Positions 32,614-45,065 are shown, counted from the first letter of the stretch. The stretch is DNA of 64,000 nt from Leptodontidium sp. MPI-SDFR-AT-0119 (GCA_020726505.1 JAHLEZ010000023.1:620001-684000); one strand, 5' to 3'. The notes: a model not told the origin generated them from the letters alone. Numbers and translations are program-made.

Positions 32614-33531
32614 CTAGTGCATCAACCCCCCATAATACTCAACGCCCGAGACACGTCCAACCTGAGTGAAGCGGAACAAGTTGGGAGCAAAGCGCTTGCT
32701 GTAGATCAAGAATAGCATGCCGTAGATTGGAACAGTAATCAGGTCAAGAATGCCATAGAATATCATCTCTCTGGTAACAGACAACTTGTTCGATCCCTCG
32801 CTCAGACCCCATGCAATCGGGAATGCCATCCACGCCAACACAAGAATGCCAGCCAACATGGTGTAGTTCTTTCTGGTGTTGATGCGCGCAGCGTGCTCGC
32901 GGCCCCAGACCATCATGACGTACGCGAGGACGAAGTAAGCGAAGAGGCCGAAGCCGAAGTATCCCCATTTATACGACGACTCAACAAGGGCGCCGCAGAG
33001 CCATGAAACAACCCAGATCTCCTGGAGGAAGACGGCGAAGAAGATAGTTGTCCAGGAGACGCCGCTGACGAGCAGGTTGGCGGTGACGATGAGCGGCCAT
33101 GCGAGGAACCAGTAGATATAGCGGACGTAGAAGATCGATCGGGTCTGGCTCTCGTTGCCGCCGTTGTGCGAGTATTGACGGACGGGGGTATTGCCTAAGT
33201 TGGCGGCCATAGTGAAGTAGGAGATGAAGCCGATGAAGGCGGCGAGAGACCAGAGATAGTGGAAGATGCGTTCACGGTAGAGGGGGGTGACTGCGACGGC
33301 GGTTCGTTGCGCACCGTTCTGAGGGTCGATGTTGTCGCCGTGCTCGGAGTTGTGAGCACCGGCCTTGGCCTTGTAGCGCATCAGGGTCCAGGCAAGCCAT
33401 CCTAGAAGAGCGAGGGCGAAGACTGCCGTGACGGCCCAGAGCCAGTTGGAACCGTTGGTGGTGAGGTGGCGGTTGGCATCTGGGCGGTTGACTTTGAGGG
33501 CATCGTTGCCGCGCTCCAGAACTGAGGACAT
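32614..33531 (-). CDS. Opsin-related membrane protein (HSP30/YRO2/MRH1-like), 305 aa
   Basis: A single exon encodes seven hydrophobic helices (about 29-50, 89-112, 133-156, 158-180, 189-210, 223-243, 256-278) with the microbial-rhodopsin topology and a 28-residue N-terminal extracellular leader. Helix C reads RYIYWFLAWP where light-driven pumps have RYADWLFTTP, so the proton-acceptor Asp is Tyr140. Helix G reads ILDLITVPIYG where rhodopsins have LDxxxK, so the retinal-binding Lys is Val267. It therefore belongs to the non-photoactive opsin-related group that in yeast includes the stress-induced plasma-membrane proteins Hsp30, Yro2 and Mrh1. A membrane stress or chaperone-like role is inferred from them. 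Start, stop and frame are intact. The upstream leader carries a (CAA)n repeat. Confidence 0.92.
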   Translation of the reverse strand: MSSVLERGNDALKVNRPDANRHLTTNGSNWLWAVTAVFALALLGWLAWTLMRYKAKAGAHNSEHGDNIDPQNGAQRTAVAVTPLYRERIFHYLWSLAAFIGFISYFTMAANLGNTPVRQYSHNGGNESQTRSIFYVRYIYWFLAWPLIVTANLLVSGVSWTTIFFAVFLQEIWVVSWLCGALVESSYKWGYFGFGLFAYFVLAYVMMVWGREHAARINTRKNYTMLAGILVLAWMAFPIAWGLSEGSNKLSVTREMIFYGILDLITVPIYGMLFLIYSKRFAPNLFRFTQVGRVSGVEYYGGLMH

Positions 33532-33589
33532 CGCGAGGTCTGGGAATACTGCAGTTGAGGAGAGTTGATGGTTTTGACGGAGAAGAGGA

Positions 33590-33591
<2 letters not shown>

Positions 33592-33629
<38 letters not shown>

Positions 33630-33630
33630 G
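33592..33630. repeat. (TTG)13 microsatellite = (CAA)13 on the coding strand
   Basis: Thirteen perfect trinucleotides about 60 bases upstream of the opsin-related start codon, probably in its 5' UTR or promoter. Confidence 0.9.
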
Positions 33631-33699
33631 GAATAGTTGAGGAGTTGCCTGGGTTATGGCAAAGTCTGTGGTGTTTGAAAGGATGGCACAAACGGATTG

Positions 33700-36032
33700 C
33701 TTTTAAGTTAAAATATGGGTGGGTATGACGTTGTATGATTTTCGTTTATCCTTGACCTAGCTCGTGCTTGGGATTCGAGTTTGATTCAGTGCATTTTCTC
33801 GCTTGTTTTCATCTCCAGTTTATTCCTTGAAACGCCTCATGGAACCTTCATGACTGGATAGGACAACAGGCTCCGGGTGACGTTTATTCATAGAGCACCA
33901 TGCAACAGCTACAGGACTGTACAGGAAATCTCCGAATATCGTCACAGGGAAAATGTTAACTTGAGATTGGAAATTGCTGCAAACGCTTCCAGGGCATTCC
34001 AGGGCGCCATGGAAAACATGCCACGCTACGTGCAGCCCTGCCGCTAGTCTCTGAAACCTCAAGCATTCGCACAATTGTTCAATGACGTTCCAATAATACT
34101 CTCATTCGTGAAGAGAGCTTACAGGTGGGAGTCATATGTCAGACGCGACCTATCATCCGCAATTACACATGTGAGAGCCTGGGCCTGGTCATTTTGAGAT
34201 CTCTCGTCATGTCATCATCTACCGAAGCTAAACGCCCTCTACCGTTGCCGTAGCCGAATTTCCGCCACACATAGATCATGACTGCGCCACAACTGTGAAG
34301 GGTGTGTCGTGGATTTTTGAGAGGGAATTTCAAGGATTTCTATGCCTTGACTGGCGCTCAGGACACTGCAAAGAAGACTGGAGATGAAGCAAAGTCTCTT
34401 CCTGATACTGTTCCGAAGAAGAAGAATTTGGAACAAGGGAAGACCAAGTGTCGTGCATCAGCGTGGAGTGATCAATGCAGGCCATCAAGATTGTCCATCG
34501 GAATTGAAAACTAGTTAATGAATCTGTAGAGTACTCTCTTAGGTCGGAGAGGGGATTGTTACTGGCCAATGGATTCAATCGGACTTGGCTTCGTGCGTCG
34601 AGCAGATTACACTATCAAAGCATGTCTTTCAGCATCGGCATCCCGCACAGGCCAGAAGGCGACCTGACAATGACAACTCAACGTGTGTTGTGGCGTCGTC
34701 GGCGCACGGATCCACTGAGGTCATTTGGACTAATTCGTAGGCAGGAGAGCCATATCATCTATGCTTGGGCGTGTCAAATTGGGTGTTGTTAACCAGGTCT
34801 TTGATTTCTCTATCGATAACTGAAAGTCGATTGACTTTGGTGTAACACAGTACTATTTTAACGGATCATTTCCTCATGTCTTTTCGAATGCCTCAACTCA
34901 GGGACTAAGAACGAATGATCTACGAACTACGCAGGTTGTTGCAGCACACACTACTGCAGGCAGTGTCCACAACGGAAGCCTCATATATCTCCCGGTACCC
35001 CCTCCTCATCAATCCCTGATCAGTAACTATATAATGATACACACCTCCTTCCCCGCTCCCACGTGAAATTTCCCGACGTTCACCTTTTTCAACCAATCTC
35101 GAATTGAATGAAGCCTGATGTTCTTCCAAAGCAAAGGTCGACCTCAATAAGCCTATCGGGATTACTTCCTCCTCTGCAGACTGCACCTTGGCTGCGCTCT
35201 CTAGTTCCTGCTCTCCGCTTCCCCAACACTCGCACTGCCGGGATGGCTGACCCCCCGGGCTTCGGTTGATGGCACAGGGGTTGTAGCGTCGTCGAACTTG
35301 GGGCTCTTTCGCTCACGACGAACAATGGGGGGGGGGGACTGGACTGGACCGGAGGGGATTTCTGTTATTCTGTCCTTCTACGATTTGGGGGTCAATTATA
35401 TGTACGCTGTACGATAGTGCATCGTGCCTATCAACTGTGCAGAAGGACTCACCCCATCATCTCGATTTCAATCAATTGACCTTCGCATTCCACAGTCTAG
35501 TAGTAGTAGACCTCGTGTATCCCGAATGGAGGAACTATTCGGATTGGATTATTGGGTCGGGTTGAGAAATTCAAGTGGAGTCGAAGTGCCCATCGTTCTA
35601 CTGTGCATATCGTTGAATGCCAAGTGCCAGTTGCTATTCTTCTACCTCTACCCCAACGCTTCTTCTGCTTACTTTTCTTCATTCTTAACCTCCTATTACG
35701 CCTCCTCCTCTCACCGTCACCAGAATCATTCCTCTTACTCACGTTAACAAGCCATTGGAAGACTCCAAGACCTTCCGCAGGCCTTGCCTTCCTCGTCACT
35801 CGCTACGTCGAGCTCCACAAGCAACCCACACAACCCAGTAATTCCGAGCCTACCTGATGATACTGTCTAGTGAACAATTATATCGCTGGTGCGAGTAGGA
35901 AATCTTAGATTATCGGGAGCATTATACGACCGCAGTTAGGAGGAGGAAGGAACGATCAAATCCTGATCGTACAAACCTTAAATACCTTTCGCCCCTCCAT
36001 TCCCCACCGACACATCATTCCTTCTCGCCAAT
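33700..36032. other. Long intergenic region
   Basis: It contains the promoter side of both the opsin-related gene (minus) and the REG1-like gene (plus). Short open frames are present but none has domain-like content. A G10 run lies near 35328. A CT-rich tract at 35990-36030 just before the ATG at 36033 is typical of fungal promoters. Confidence 0.4.
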
Positions 36033-37790
36033 ATGGCCATGGTCCTTTCTTGGGAAGAGAGCAATTACTTCTCGTCAAGTCCAATTCGTCGATCTCACTC
36101 GCAGCCCGAGTTCATCGCACATCAAACGTCATACCCGAAATTTCCATCGAAATCAAAGGCTAGAGGCGGATTCAAGGCGGTAATTTCACCTATTAATTCT
36201 GCATCTTCCTCGGCTCCATCATCTCCAAGGACTTTGTATGCCGACTCGACTACTCCTTCGTACTCTTCGACTCCTGCTCGCAGCTCATTGCTCGACACCA
36301 GCTGGGGGGCCCAAGACGAAGACCAAATTGTCTCTCCCTCCTACGACGTAGGATATTACGGTCAAGTAGAAGACCTGGAACCTCCAGCGAGCCTTTGGGC
36401 AGGTGAGTCCTACACAGTCCCACCAACTTCTAACAGAACTTCGACTAATGTGTCGAGGCTAGAGTCTCCGGATCCAGTTGAACACGCAGAGGACGATACA
36501 GCGGTGCGAATACAGCCGTCGAGAAATGTAGATTACTTATCGCACAATTGGAGGGAGGAGGATATTTGGTCGTCTCGGAAGCATATTATACGGAATCGGA
36601 AAGCGTACAACAACAGTGCGAGATTGGAAAATGCATCTTGGAGAACATGGACGAAGTCAAAGACAGTATCTCCAGAATCACTCAATTGGTAAGTCTTAAT
36701 AGGAAACCAATTACGATCTCAGCCATCGGGCGTAGCTGCACCCTTGCTGACATCCGCCAGGCTAAAGGGCTGTGATGCAACTTGGTTATACGGGCCCCTA
36801 CAGACTAGATCAGACAGGTCATTGAGAATGCCTCATTCCTCACTAGGCAGTAGTAGCTACAGCTCGAAGTGCAATTCCTTTCTTAACAAAAAGTCAATTC
36901 TAAAGAAGCGAAGTATGTCAGAGATAATGTTTCAGAGATCGCTGCTCGGGCAGGCAGCAGTAGCATTTCAGGCACAGCAATTTTGTGAAGCCGGGCGAAG
37001 ATGCGACCGGCATACTATGGGACGGGCGACTTCCGACTTTGTTACATTTTCCACCTCTTCCAGAAGAATAAGAAGAGGAAACCCTAGCTTACTTCGTTCA
37101 GTCTTACCCTCGGGATTGGCATCTCCCAGCACAGTAGAGGAGAAGCACATTCATTTCAATGAGCAGGTCGAGCAATACATAGCGTTGGAAATAACTGGTA
37201 ACGAAGACGAGAAGCCTAACTCGTATGCTATTCACGATTCCGACGATAGCGATTCGGACGATGAAGCCATCATGATGAGGACCGATCCAAAGTGGAAATT
37301 ACCGCTCATGTCGAGCAGAAAGGCTACACCACGGGCGAGCGTTAGTGCTGGCAGCAAGTCGATTGAAATGCTACCATCTACGAAGCTAAAGGGCAGAGAA
37401 GACACCTCAGAACTGCCGGAGACTGCAGTGAAGCACAGCAATAGCTTCTGGAACAGCAGCAAACTCTCCCCATCACCCTCACAAGAGCCAGTCAGGGACG
37501 GCTTGGGAGATGACGATGCGGATGTGGACTGGCAGCCACCGAGTGCCCTTGCCAACCACAAAGACAGCATAGTAGTAACTCAAGAACGACTCCAGGCGCC
37601 GAACACATCTAGATTGTCCTCATGTCTCAACGGCGATCCATCGGGCATGAGACGTACACCCTCAGGCATGTTCATGCCTTACGAAGAAGACGAAGACGAC
37701 GTGGTCACGGAAGGCCTATTCGGGAAAGTGGTCGATGCTGTAAATACAGCGAAGGATATCGGATACGTGATCTGGAACGTTGGCTGGTAG
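36033..37790 (+). CDS. REG1/areA-GATA-like domain regulator (PF08550 type), 561 aa
   Basis: Two exons, intron 36689-36760 (GTAAGT...GCTGACATCCGCCAG). Residues 171-235 form the DUF1752/'areA GATA-like' domain: HNWREEDIW, RKAYNNSARLENASWRTW, TVSPESLNW, then across the splice LKGCDATWLYGPLQT. Farther on come SILKKRSMSE (264-273), a basic RRIRRGNP, and EEKHIHFNEQVEQYIALE (from 345), whose HIHF looks like the RVxF-type docking site for type 1 protein phosphatase. Acidic Asp/Ser clusters follow, and the end is a conserved-looking EGLFGKVVDAVNTAKDIGYVIWNVGW. In yeast the same arrangement is Reg1, which directs PP1 (Glc7) to Snf1 in glucose repression; Bud14/Reg2 are related. The same role here is inference. 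Length is shorter than yeast Reg1. Confidence 0.88.
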
Positions 37791-39502
37791 TCGTTACAAG
37801 GAGCTGATACTCCTACTTACAATATTTACGGCGTGGAAGGGAATAAGGAGAGCCGTAGTCCCTGCAGAGCTACGCTCACGGCAAAGCCACGCTGCCCTTC
37901 GGCACGACCATTGGAGAGCGCGCACTCTCTGCAGAGCCAGAGCCAGAGAGTCTGACTCTCTACAGAACAATCGCAGCAGAATGACACTCTCTCCAGCCGA
38001 GTCCCAGTTGAGCTTTACTGCTTTGGCAGCTGGAGACACACACAGATATTCCTCTACAACGTATAACCTTGTCTCGATGTCGTCTTCTTTCCTCAACCTA
38101 ACCAACTATTATTCGCCTCCGGGAGCTACTCTTCCTGCTGCTGCCTCTACTCCCCAGCCGATTCCCCAGAACGAGCAGATAGACTTCAACTATGGTATGG
38201 ATATCAGACACCAAGAATAGACGCACTCAGCCATGGACCATCAAGTCTATCGAAATCGATGGCGCCGCAATATATGCATAACGTTGATGGTGATTCCGTG
38301 CTCGCAGTTTGGGATAACGCAGAGACCGATGATGGGCGCGTCAAGATTGGGTACGCAGGAGATGGGTTCTCAGCTGATAGGGGATATGATGGGACAGAAT
38401 GGTGGTGAAGGCGCGGGGACGGGACCGCTGGAGTGGGGATGGTTGAGTATGAGTCTTTAATCTCCAATTCGACCCGTCCCACCTCATCTCGCCTCTAAGA
38501 CTTCCCCTTCGTCTGTTTGCCGAAGAGTGTCGCTCTGCAGAGTTCATCTTCTGGTACGAATTCATATTCTAGTGCGAGTTCATTGTTTGCGCAACTCTTT
38601 ACTAACAACAAATAAAAAGAAACCCCGATAGTTATCCATTTCCCAACTGTCATCCATCCCAACTGTCATCCATCTCAAAAATGCCCCACAACCCAACGGC
38701 AAACCTTTCACGAACTTGCTCAGTCGATGTATAGGCTTCCAGGGGAGTGGATTTCTTTGGCACAAAGTCAAATGCCGTCTCAACTTTGTGAGATGGAGGC
38801 CTGTGACTACAGGTGACTTTCAATGGATCTTGTGATCTGTCGATAGACCTTCTCTTAAGGGACTTGGTGGTTGGGGAGGCATCGGCCGAGGCGGATGGAA
38901 TTACCTCCCAGGTTGCGAGACAGTCATGGATTTGTGAATGTCTACGGAGACGTTAGTTGACAGGGGGCGTTATAAGGAGTATGGTGGTATACGTGACAAA
39001 GAGATGTCGCTCATAAAGTATGCCCGCTATCTCTGCTTCTGTTTTATTATCATGAACGTAAAGCTTGGTAATCCATTGCCGATGTATAGAAAGGATGTCT
39101 TCGATCGTTATTTTAAAGCTTTGTATCTCCATAGCGGTAGGATTATCTTTCTAAAGTAGAGAACAAGCGTAGATTATAGCCTAACCACTGGCGATTTGAA
39201 CGTTAATATGCATTTTGGTTTCGGGTTCCCTAAAAGGAACACGTTTTGAGATTAGGTAATTGTGGTTAGAGAGCCTTACAGCAGAACGCGGGACGTTTAG
39301 ATTGACTTCGGAATAGAGTAAGGATGCTCGATCTGAAGGCCATACAAGGGATCGAACAAGCACCAAATGTCAGTCAATCTTTCCCTGATATAGTTAGTAC
39401 ATGCAGAAATTATTTGTACGTACGAAATAACTGGCTCCATGGCCTTTACTTGATAGGCAAATATCCACCCCATGTCATTCACAACCCGACACACAAAATG
39501 TA
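37791..39502. other. Mostly unassigned; possible coding fragment at 38075-38410
   Basis: 38078-38172 (MSSSFLNLTNYYSPPGATLP...) and 38180-38408 in another frame (ALSHGPSSLSKSMAPQYMHN...SVLAVWDNAETDDGRVKIGY...GTEWW then stop) look coding. They could be joined by a very short GTATGGATATCAG gap or a frameshift. I do not recognise the product. The rest of the stretch shows nothing convincing. Confidence 0.25.
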
Positions 39503-40038
39503 GGCCACAGCTAAATCCACTCATGGAAATAGCTAAATCAACTCATGCCAAGGAATTTCGGGGAATCCGCTACGTGCATTTATTACCCTTGCCCCATATG
39601 GCAAACGCGTTTTTTGGAACCAGTATTCAAGCGTTTTCTCGTAGAATATGTCTCTAATTGCTTCCCCTTTGGCTTGTATTTCTCTTCGCGATCGTAGACA
39701 AATACGACACGACGTGGCTTTAAATCTCGCTATATAAAAGTATAGCTATTAGCTTTAGTATGTGCTTAAATAGCAGAAAAGCCAGTAGTAATATCGTTAT
39801 AAATTACTACAGGCGGCGCAGGGCCGTAAGGTTCGCTAGTGAAGTTTGATATAGCTGTGGAAGTGTGAATAGCTTCAAAGTTGACACAGGCAAGTTGAGG
39901 ATATTCAAGATGTATAGGTGGCCCTTGCCGCGTAGTACAAATTAGTATGGTGGGGCAAGGGTGATAAATGCACCCGGTGTGCCGTAAGATTCCTTGGCAT
40001 GAGTTGATTTAGCTATTTCCATGTGATTTAGCTGTGGC
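39503..40038. mobile_element. Inverted-repeat element, about 536 bp, arms about 100 bp
   Basis: The left arm from 39503 (GGCCACAGCTAAATC...GGAAATAGCTAAATCAACTC...ATGCCAAGGAAT...GTGCATTTATTACCCTTGCC) recurs inverted at 39948-40038. The arms differ by small indels and substitutions. No clean target duplication was found (left TA, right AA). Between the arms, the minus strand at about 39600-39720 encodes a protein-like piece (KPRRVVFVYDREEKYKPKGK) that I cannot assign. Confidence 0.6.
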
Positions 40039-40615
40039 CAAAATGTAACGTTTTGTACGGCTTGCTGCTGCCTTTCTAGCTTCGGCAACCTCCTTTTGTG
40101 ATTATGTGTCATGGCTTTTGGACTGTGCGCAGCCAATGAACTTGCCGCTCCTGGGGTTTCTTTTTTACAGCCAAGTTCATCATGAAACAGCAGGGGGAGT
40201 AGGCATTGCGTAGGTGGCTGCCTCCACCACCAACCCCGCCCTACTTTCTTTCAGCCACATAAATATCCTCGCCAATAACGACAGAGGGTTATCCGCGGGA
40301 CTGATCCCCGAGAGCTCCCATCTCATGATTTTTTCCAAGTTTTTTATTACCTCGGTAGTTCTTATCACTGACGGCTTTTAATACAGTACTAAGTATGACT
40401 GCAAGCATTGCTTCGGATATCTTAGCCGAAACATTTTCCCACCGTGTTTCCTACCCTTTGATATCTAGATCACCGATCCATACCACCTACAAATCCATTC
40501 GGCCCAGAGTGATAAGGTACGGGATCTCGCGTCCAACCTCACGACTCTAGGAGCTCTTGTCCGCCCACTCGGAACTGCAGATCGCAGCCTCGATTAATAC
40601 CAGTCATCTTTCAAC

Positions 40616-41799
40616 ATGACTATAGCCATCGGCAATCAACAACGTTTTGCATAAACATCGCCCACACGCCTTCCTCCAATCCCGGTCAATTTACCAACCC
40701 ATGGACCGCGTCGCCTAGCCCTGTCCCGAGCCGCAGCCTCCGTGCCGCCTCTAAAGGACTCGATAAAGACTTGGGACTTGCACACGCTAACAATGTATCA
40801 ATGGGATCATACACTAGCATACATGGCACCGCAGCATCGGCAGGTGACTCTCTCTTGGTGGATGCCTATGGATTATAGGATCTATTCACTGTACCGCAAG
40901 ATTTGTCAAGTTAATATCGTATACTATCCAAATCCTCGGGATTTGGAAATAAAGCCACATCCACGACCGCTCTATCACCTGCGTATAATACGTATGCGCC
41001 TACATCGACAGTACCTGCTCGATTGCCCTGCGCGATTCAACGACAGTCACAAGATAACTCAAGAGGACTATCACGACCGTTAGTGCCCGCAAGTTCCTTC
41101 CTCGATGTCTCTACTGAAGCACAACGCTAGTATATTCAGAATTCACCTACCGATCTCAATAACAGTAGCCTACAAAGTGAATCGGCTCGAAGCTCCGGGG
41201 ACACGATTGGTGCTAGCAAAGGCACAATCGCTAGGAGCGAAAACACCACTCTACGCGACATCTATGAGGCGCAAGGACGTGTTAAGAGGGGATCCGGCGA
41301 TTCATACGGCTTCCCTGCGGCATGCTCAACGAGCTCGTCGATGTCGTCGTTAGAAAGCTATCCGCTATACCTCGGCGATTCCAGCAATTCTTCTATCAGC
41401 GACAATACGAACTCAGCTTCAAACATCGAGTCAATCTCATCGTGGACACTGCTTAGAAGCTCAAGGCTTCCTAACAAAGGTATCCCGCCGTCGTCGATGA
41501 TAGGACAGTTTAGCTCGAAAGAATCCTCAAACAAGGAGAAAAATCACAAATGCAAGGTTTGCGATAAGCGATTTACCCTGCCAAGCTCTCTTCAAACTCG
41601 CATGTACAGCCATGCCGGCGAGAAGCGTGAGTGTTTTCTAAGCCTTCTAACTTCTTACTAACCCGAAATAGCATTCTCGTGCGATGCGGAAGGCTGCGGG
41701 CCACATTTCTCCGTTATTTTCAACTTGCGAAGACGCCGCAAAGTGCAAAAAGGGGAGGCACCTTCAGAAGCCGGATCCAAAGATTGGTTAGATGAATAG
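40616..41799 (+). pseudogene. Decayed C2H2 zinc-finger transcription factor gene
   Basis: After the ATG (MTIAIGNQQ) a one-base loss near 40648 shifts the frame into CINIAHTPSSNPGQFTNPWT, which continues as a Ser/Thr/Ala-rich regulator with three in-frame stops (TAG near 40877, TAA near 40913, TAG near 41130). The last stretch is open from 41131 to the fingers. A 45-nt intron (41627-41671, GTGAGT...TTACTAAC...ATAG) joins HAGEK to PFSCDAEGCG. Finger 1 reads CKVCDKRF...SLQTRMYSH and finger 2 CDAEGC...NLRRRRKVQ: one zinc-binding His is Arg in the first, and both are changed (Arg, Gln) in the second. Stops of CAA/CAG origin fit RIP-type C-to-T change. Almost certainly inactive; an intact paralogue probably existed. 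Confidence 0.75.
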
Positions 41800-42780
41800 A
41801 TCTCCTCCGCGACAATTCGAATAGCCGATGATCGAACTAGTGATATCGACTCGCTCCTTACTGCTCTCAAACGCCCACAGACATTCGGTCAAAAATCTAG
41901 CCGCTTTTAAACCATCTTATTTTATATATTTTTTTTATTGGTTAACTTTGCTCTTCACATTGGCGATATCAGTTCTGCGTGCTTTTTTGATATCCAATAT
42001 TGAGTCTACTTGTTGCAAGGATTAACGTGGTTAAAACCACCCAAAAAAAATGGATTGATCGTATATTTGTTCGTTTCGCAACCAATTGCGTGATTTTTTA
42101 AAATCGGTTATCTTGAAGCAGGCGCCTTGATTTACTATGTATAGTAGGTGGAGGAAACTTTGCAGATGGTGGGAGACCAATAAGAGATCTCATCCTTCAG
42201 CTTCGGAGGGTTACGAAAGGCGAAGTATCCTTACGTCTTACGAAAACGAGCTGATTTACCCTATGCAATAAAATAACAGACTTTCAGAAATAGACTATGT
42301 TCGCGACCGTAAATACTAACATGGTTTGTCTTGATATCTTTGAAGACATGCGAAAAATCAGTCGGAAGGACCACGGTCGGGGCATTGTTGATCTATGACA
42401 CCAGACCTTGTTCAACTTTTGGAGTAGCGAGGCCCGAAGAAAAGAGCATATGGAGCTGTTGGCAAAGGATTGGCCGAAGTCTGAGAGGCTCAATCATGAC
42501 CGACTGCTGAGATCCAAATGCATATAGTCTGCCTTGCTAATACCATCGAGCTCGTTGACAGTGTCATCCTGAAAGTGGCTCACAGTATGGTCGTGAAACT
42601 GGTCGACATTTGTGCATCGCTATTGGGGCTGTGGCCGCGAAGTCTCAGTGGCCCTGTGGCGCGAGTGGCCTCTGACTTGCCCGATCAAGAACCATGTTCC
42701 AACGCTCTGCTCCATAGATATATCATGTCCGGCCAAATCTCAACACCTCCGCCGACCCGCTCCTTATCGAGTCGCGCAAG
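41800..42780. other. No gene recognised
   Basis: Short open frames only. A T-rich stretch at 41920-41940 and ordinary intergenic sequence elsewhere. Confidence 0.35.
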
Positions 42781-42788
42781 CCTTTTCC

Positions 42789-43586
42789 CTATGTGCTTTG
42801 TCCGATGGTATGATGGGATCCGCCGATTCGTTTCCTTATATCTTTCTCTTGTCCGATTCCGTTGTCGATAAGAGTTTGCTCTCTGACATTCTCGAGTATA
42901 AGATCGCCAATACAATCTCTCAGCGACTTGTTTTCTGTCGCCAGTTTATCTTGGCCCCGTTTCAATTCGTCGATTTGCTGTGTTAGGACTGCGAGTGACG
43001 ATTGACTGATCTCCGCTTGTGGTATAGTGTCGTGCACCAGGACCACCAGGACCTACGGTGGTCGCTAGAACCAACCAAAAGCTACTTATGTAACTAGATC
43101 TCTGGAGCTCCCGTATAGTTAAGGAGCTACCCCTTTACTTTACAATTCAAGACTTTCACACTACCTGAAGCTCCTCCCTACGGTGCTCGACATATAGGCC
43201 AGGCTCCGGTTAGCTATTACCTAATACAGGGGAGTAAGAGTGGTTGGGAGAGCACGGAGAGGTTGCTCAGTGGCATACTCCTTCAAAGCCTGGCGAGCTT
43301 CCTGTACCAATCTCTCCACATCCGCCGAATTTCTCCTCGGGCTCATGGATCTCGCATCATCCGGCGGAAACTCCTCTTCTTGAATCTCAATCCCTGGATG
43401 GTCTCTTTGCACAATTATTGATGACTCGGGACTTGTCAATTTGGGCCTTTCAAGCCTTGCAGGTCGATCTCGCTCTGAGTCGAAGGATGTGGTTGAGGAT
43501 GAGAGAGGCGGGGAAGGTGTGGTGTTAGGCTGAGCGACAGAAGGGATTGGAGGAGTGGTAACGTCGATAGTGGATGCTAGGGCCAT
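42789..43586 (-). CDS. Hypothetical protein with coiled coil (model uncertain)
   Basis: Two minus-strand frames may belong together. 43586-43221 encodes 121 aa, Ser/Pro/Thr-rich, ending in a helical segment (SADVERLVQEARQALKEYA). 43046-42789 contains a clear coiled coil (SLAVLTQQIDELKRGQDKLATENKSLRD...). The 170 bases between contain stops, and I found no clean donor/acceptor pair. They could be exons of one small regulatory protein or separate remnants. No basic DNA-binding region precedes the coiled coil, so a bZIP call is not justified. Confidence 0.3.
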
Positions 43587-43589
43587 AGT

Positions 43590-44170
43590 AGAAGGACTTA
43601 GAGAAGGTCAAGAGCTAAGATGGAACCGGGAGCAAAGTCGATGACAAGGCGGCTTCAGAAGAATAATTAAAAGAGTGCGATGCGCGACTTTACGGTGGCA
43701 TCTACTCTACGAGCATGCCACACCTCCCGAATCTTCTGCTTAGCAAGGGTATTTAGCTAATGAGGATTCTTATTTCTGTTGATCTTATAGTTACCTGTTA
43801 GCGTCATTGTGCATCCTCGAGCGGGGCCGGCAAGGACGACGATCTCAGCTCGCTTGTCCTGATATGCGTTATATCATTGGCAGATACCCTTGCCGCAAGT
43901 CAGCTCGTGGGTTGATTTGTCTATGCTACTAAATATACGCAAATTTGACAAATAATCCACCTTTCCAAAGCACCCCTTCAAGTTTTGAAGGTTCTATTTA
44001 GTCGTCAACAGGTACAGTACGCTTCAATCTGACGTCTTCTCCTTTTCAACTTCAATCCCCCCATTTGCCTCGCTGCCATATCCATGAGCCGAGGGAGTTG
44101 CTGGAAATCTGACATCGTTTGGGGTGATGGATCAATTCGTAGTTAACGCCGACGGAGACTTACCTTTAGC
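43590..44170. other. Intergenic, nothing recognised
   Basis: Ordinary composition; no domain-like open frame. Confidence 0.35.
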
Positions 44171-45063
44171 AGAAGATCGAACGTCTCTACCCAATGAGAT
44201 AGCTTTTTTACTATTCGTAGTGTCTTTCGATACAGAAAAGACATATTTTTTTAATATTAATTATGGGAGTCCTAAAAAGGTATATTACACTCCTGTCTCC
44301 TCATTATTACACCTTCACTTTTATATTCTAAAGAGGGGAAGATATACTATATATATATTAACCCTTCCATAAGACCTTATTGAGCGAATACTCTACTACT
44401 TCAAGACCGTCTATTTCCTTATAGCCTCCGATCTAAAAACCACTCTTCTCCTCGCCTTAATCTTTGCTCTCGTTAGTACCCTCTTTAGGCCTCTCCTTAT
44501 TACTACCTCTTTAACGCTCCTTCTTCTCGCTTTCCTTCCTCTCTCTCTTTTTAAATCCCTTCTTTAAACTTATCTTAACCTCCTCCTTTTTAACCTTAGT
44601 AATTAACGCCTCTTATCTTTAATCTTAAAAAATAATATTAATAAACCTTAGCACACTATTTCCTTTAGCCGCCTCTCTTCAACCTCCGCTCGCCGTTTTT
44701 TCCTCTTATTAATCGCTATTATTACTTTTTTTTTTTACTCTTTACCTAAGAGCACGAAATAAAATACTCTTTCTCATAATCCTAATATATATTTATAATA
44801 ACTTAAAAACAACAGATAAAAATTTCCTTATACAGTATATTAATAATACTTTTAAATTTATTAGTTTTAGTGTGGGAGCTGCGTAAGTAGCGTTATACTC
44901 ATCCGGGAACTCACTTAATTCCTGAGCTTATATATAGCTCGGAGTTATTATTATAATTATAATCTTCACAATCCAATTCAAAGATAAGAAAGATTAGGAA
45001 AGTGATTAAAGCGGAAACATCGCACTCTTCCTATTATACACGGGGATTTATGAGTAAGGAGAT

Positions 45064-45065
<2 letters not shown>
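44171..45065 (-). other. AT-rich, strand-biased (pyrimidine-rich top strand) degraded sequence
   Basis: The top strand is dominated by C and T, so the bottom strand reads as Lys/Glu/Arg-rich peptide with stops (RRKNGERRLKR-like, KERERKESEKKER-like). It resembles the charged tail of RIP-degraded pogo-type transposases, but no diagnostic motif is left. Confidence 0.35.

Noticed and set aside
35328..35340. G-run as an assembly artefact or regulatory site
   Set aside because: Simple homopolymer in an intergenic region; no supporting signal.
42789..43046. bZIP transcription factor
   Set aside because: A coiled coil is present but there is no basic region before it and the exon structure could not be resolved.
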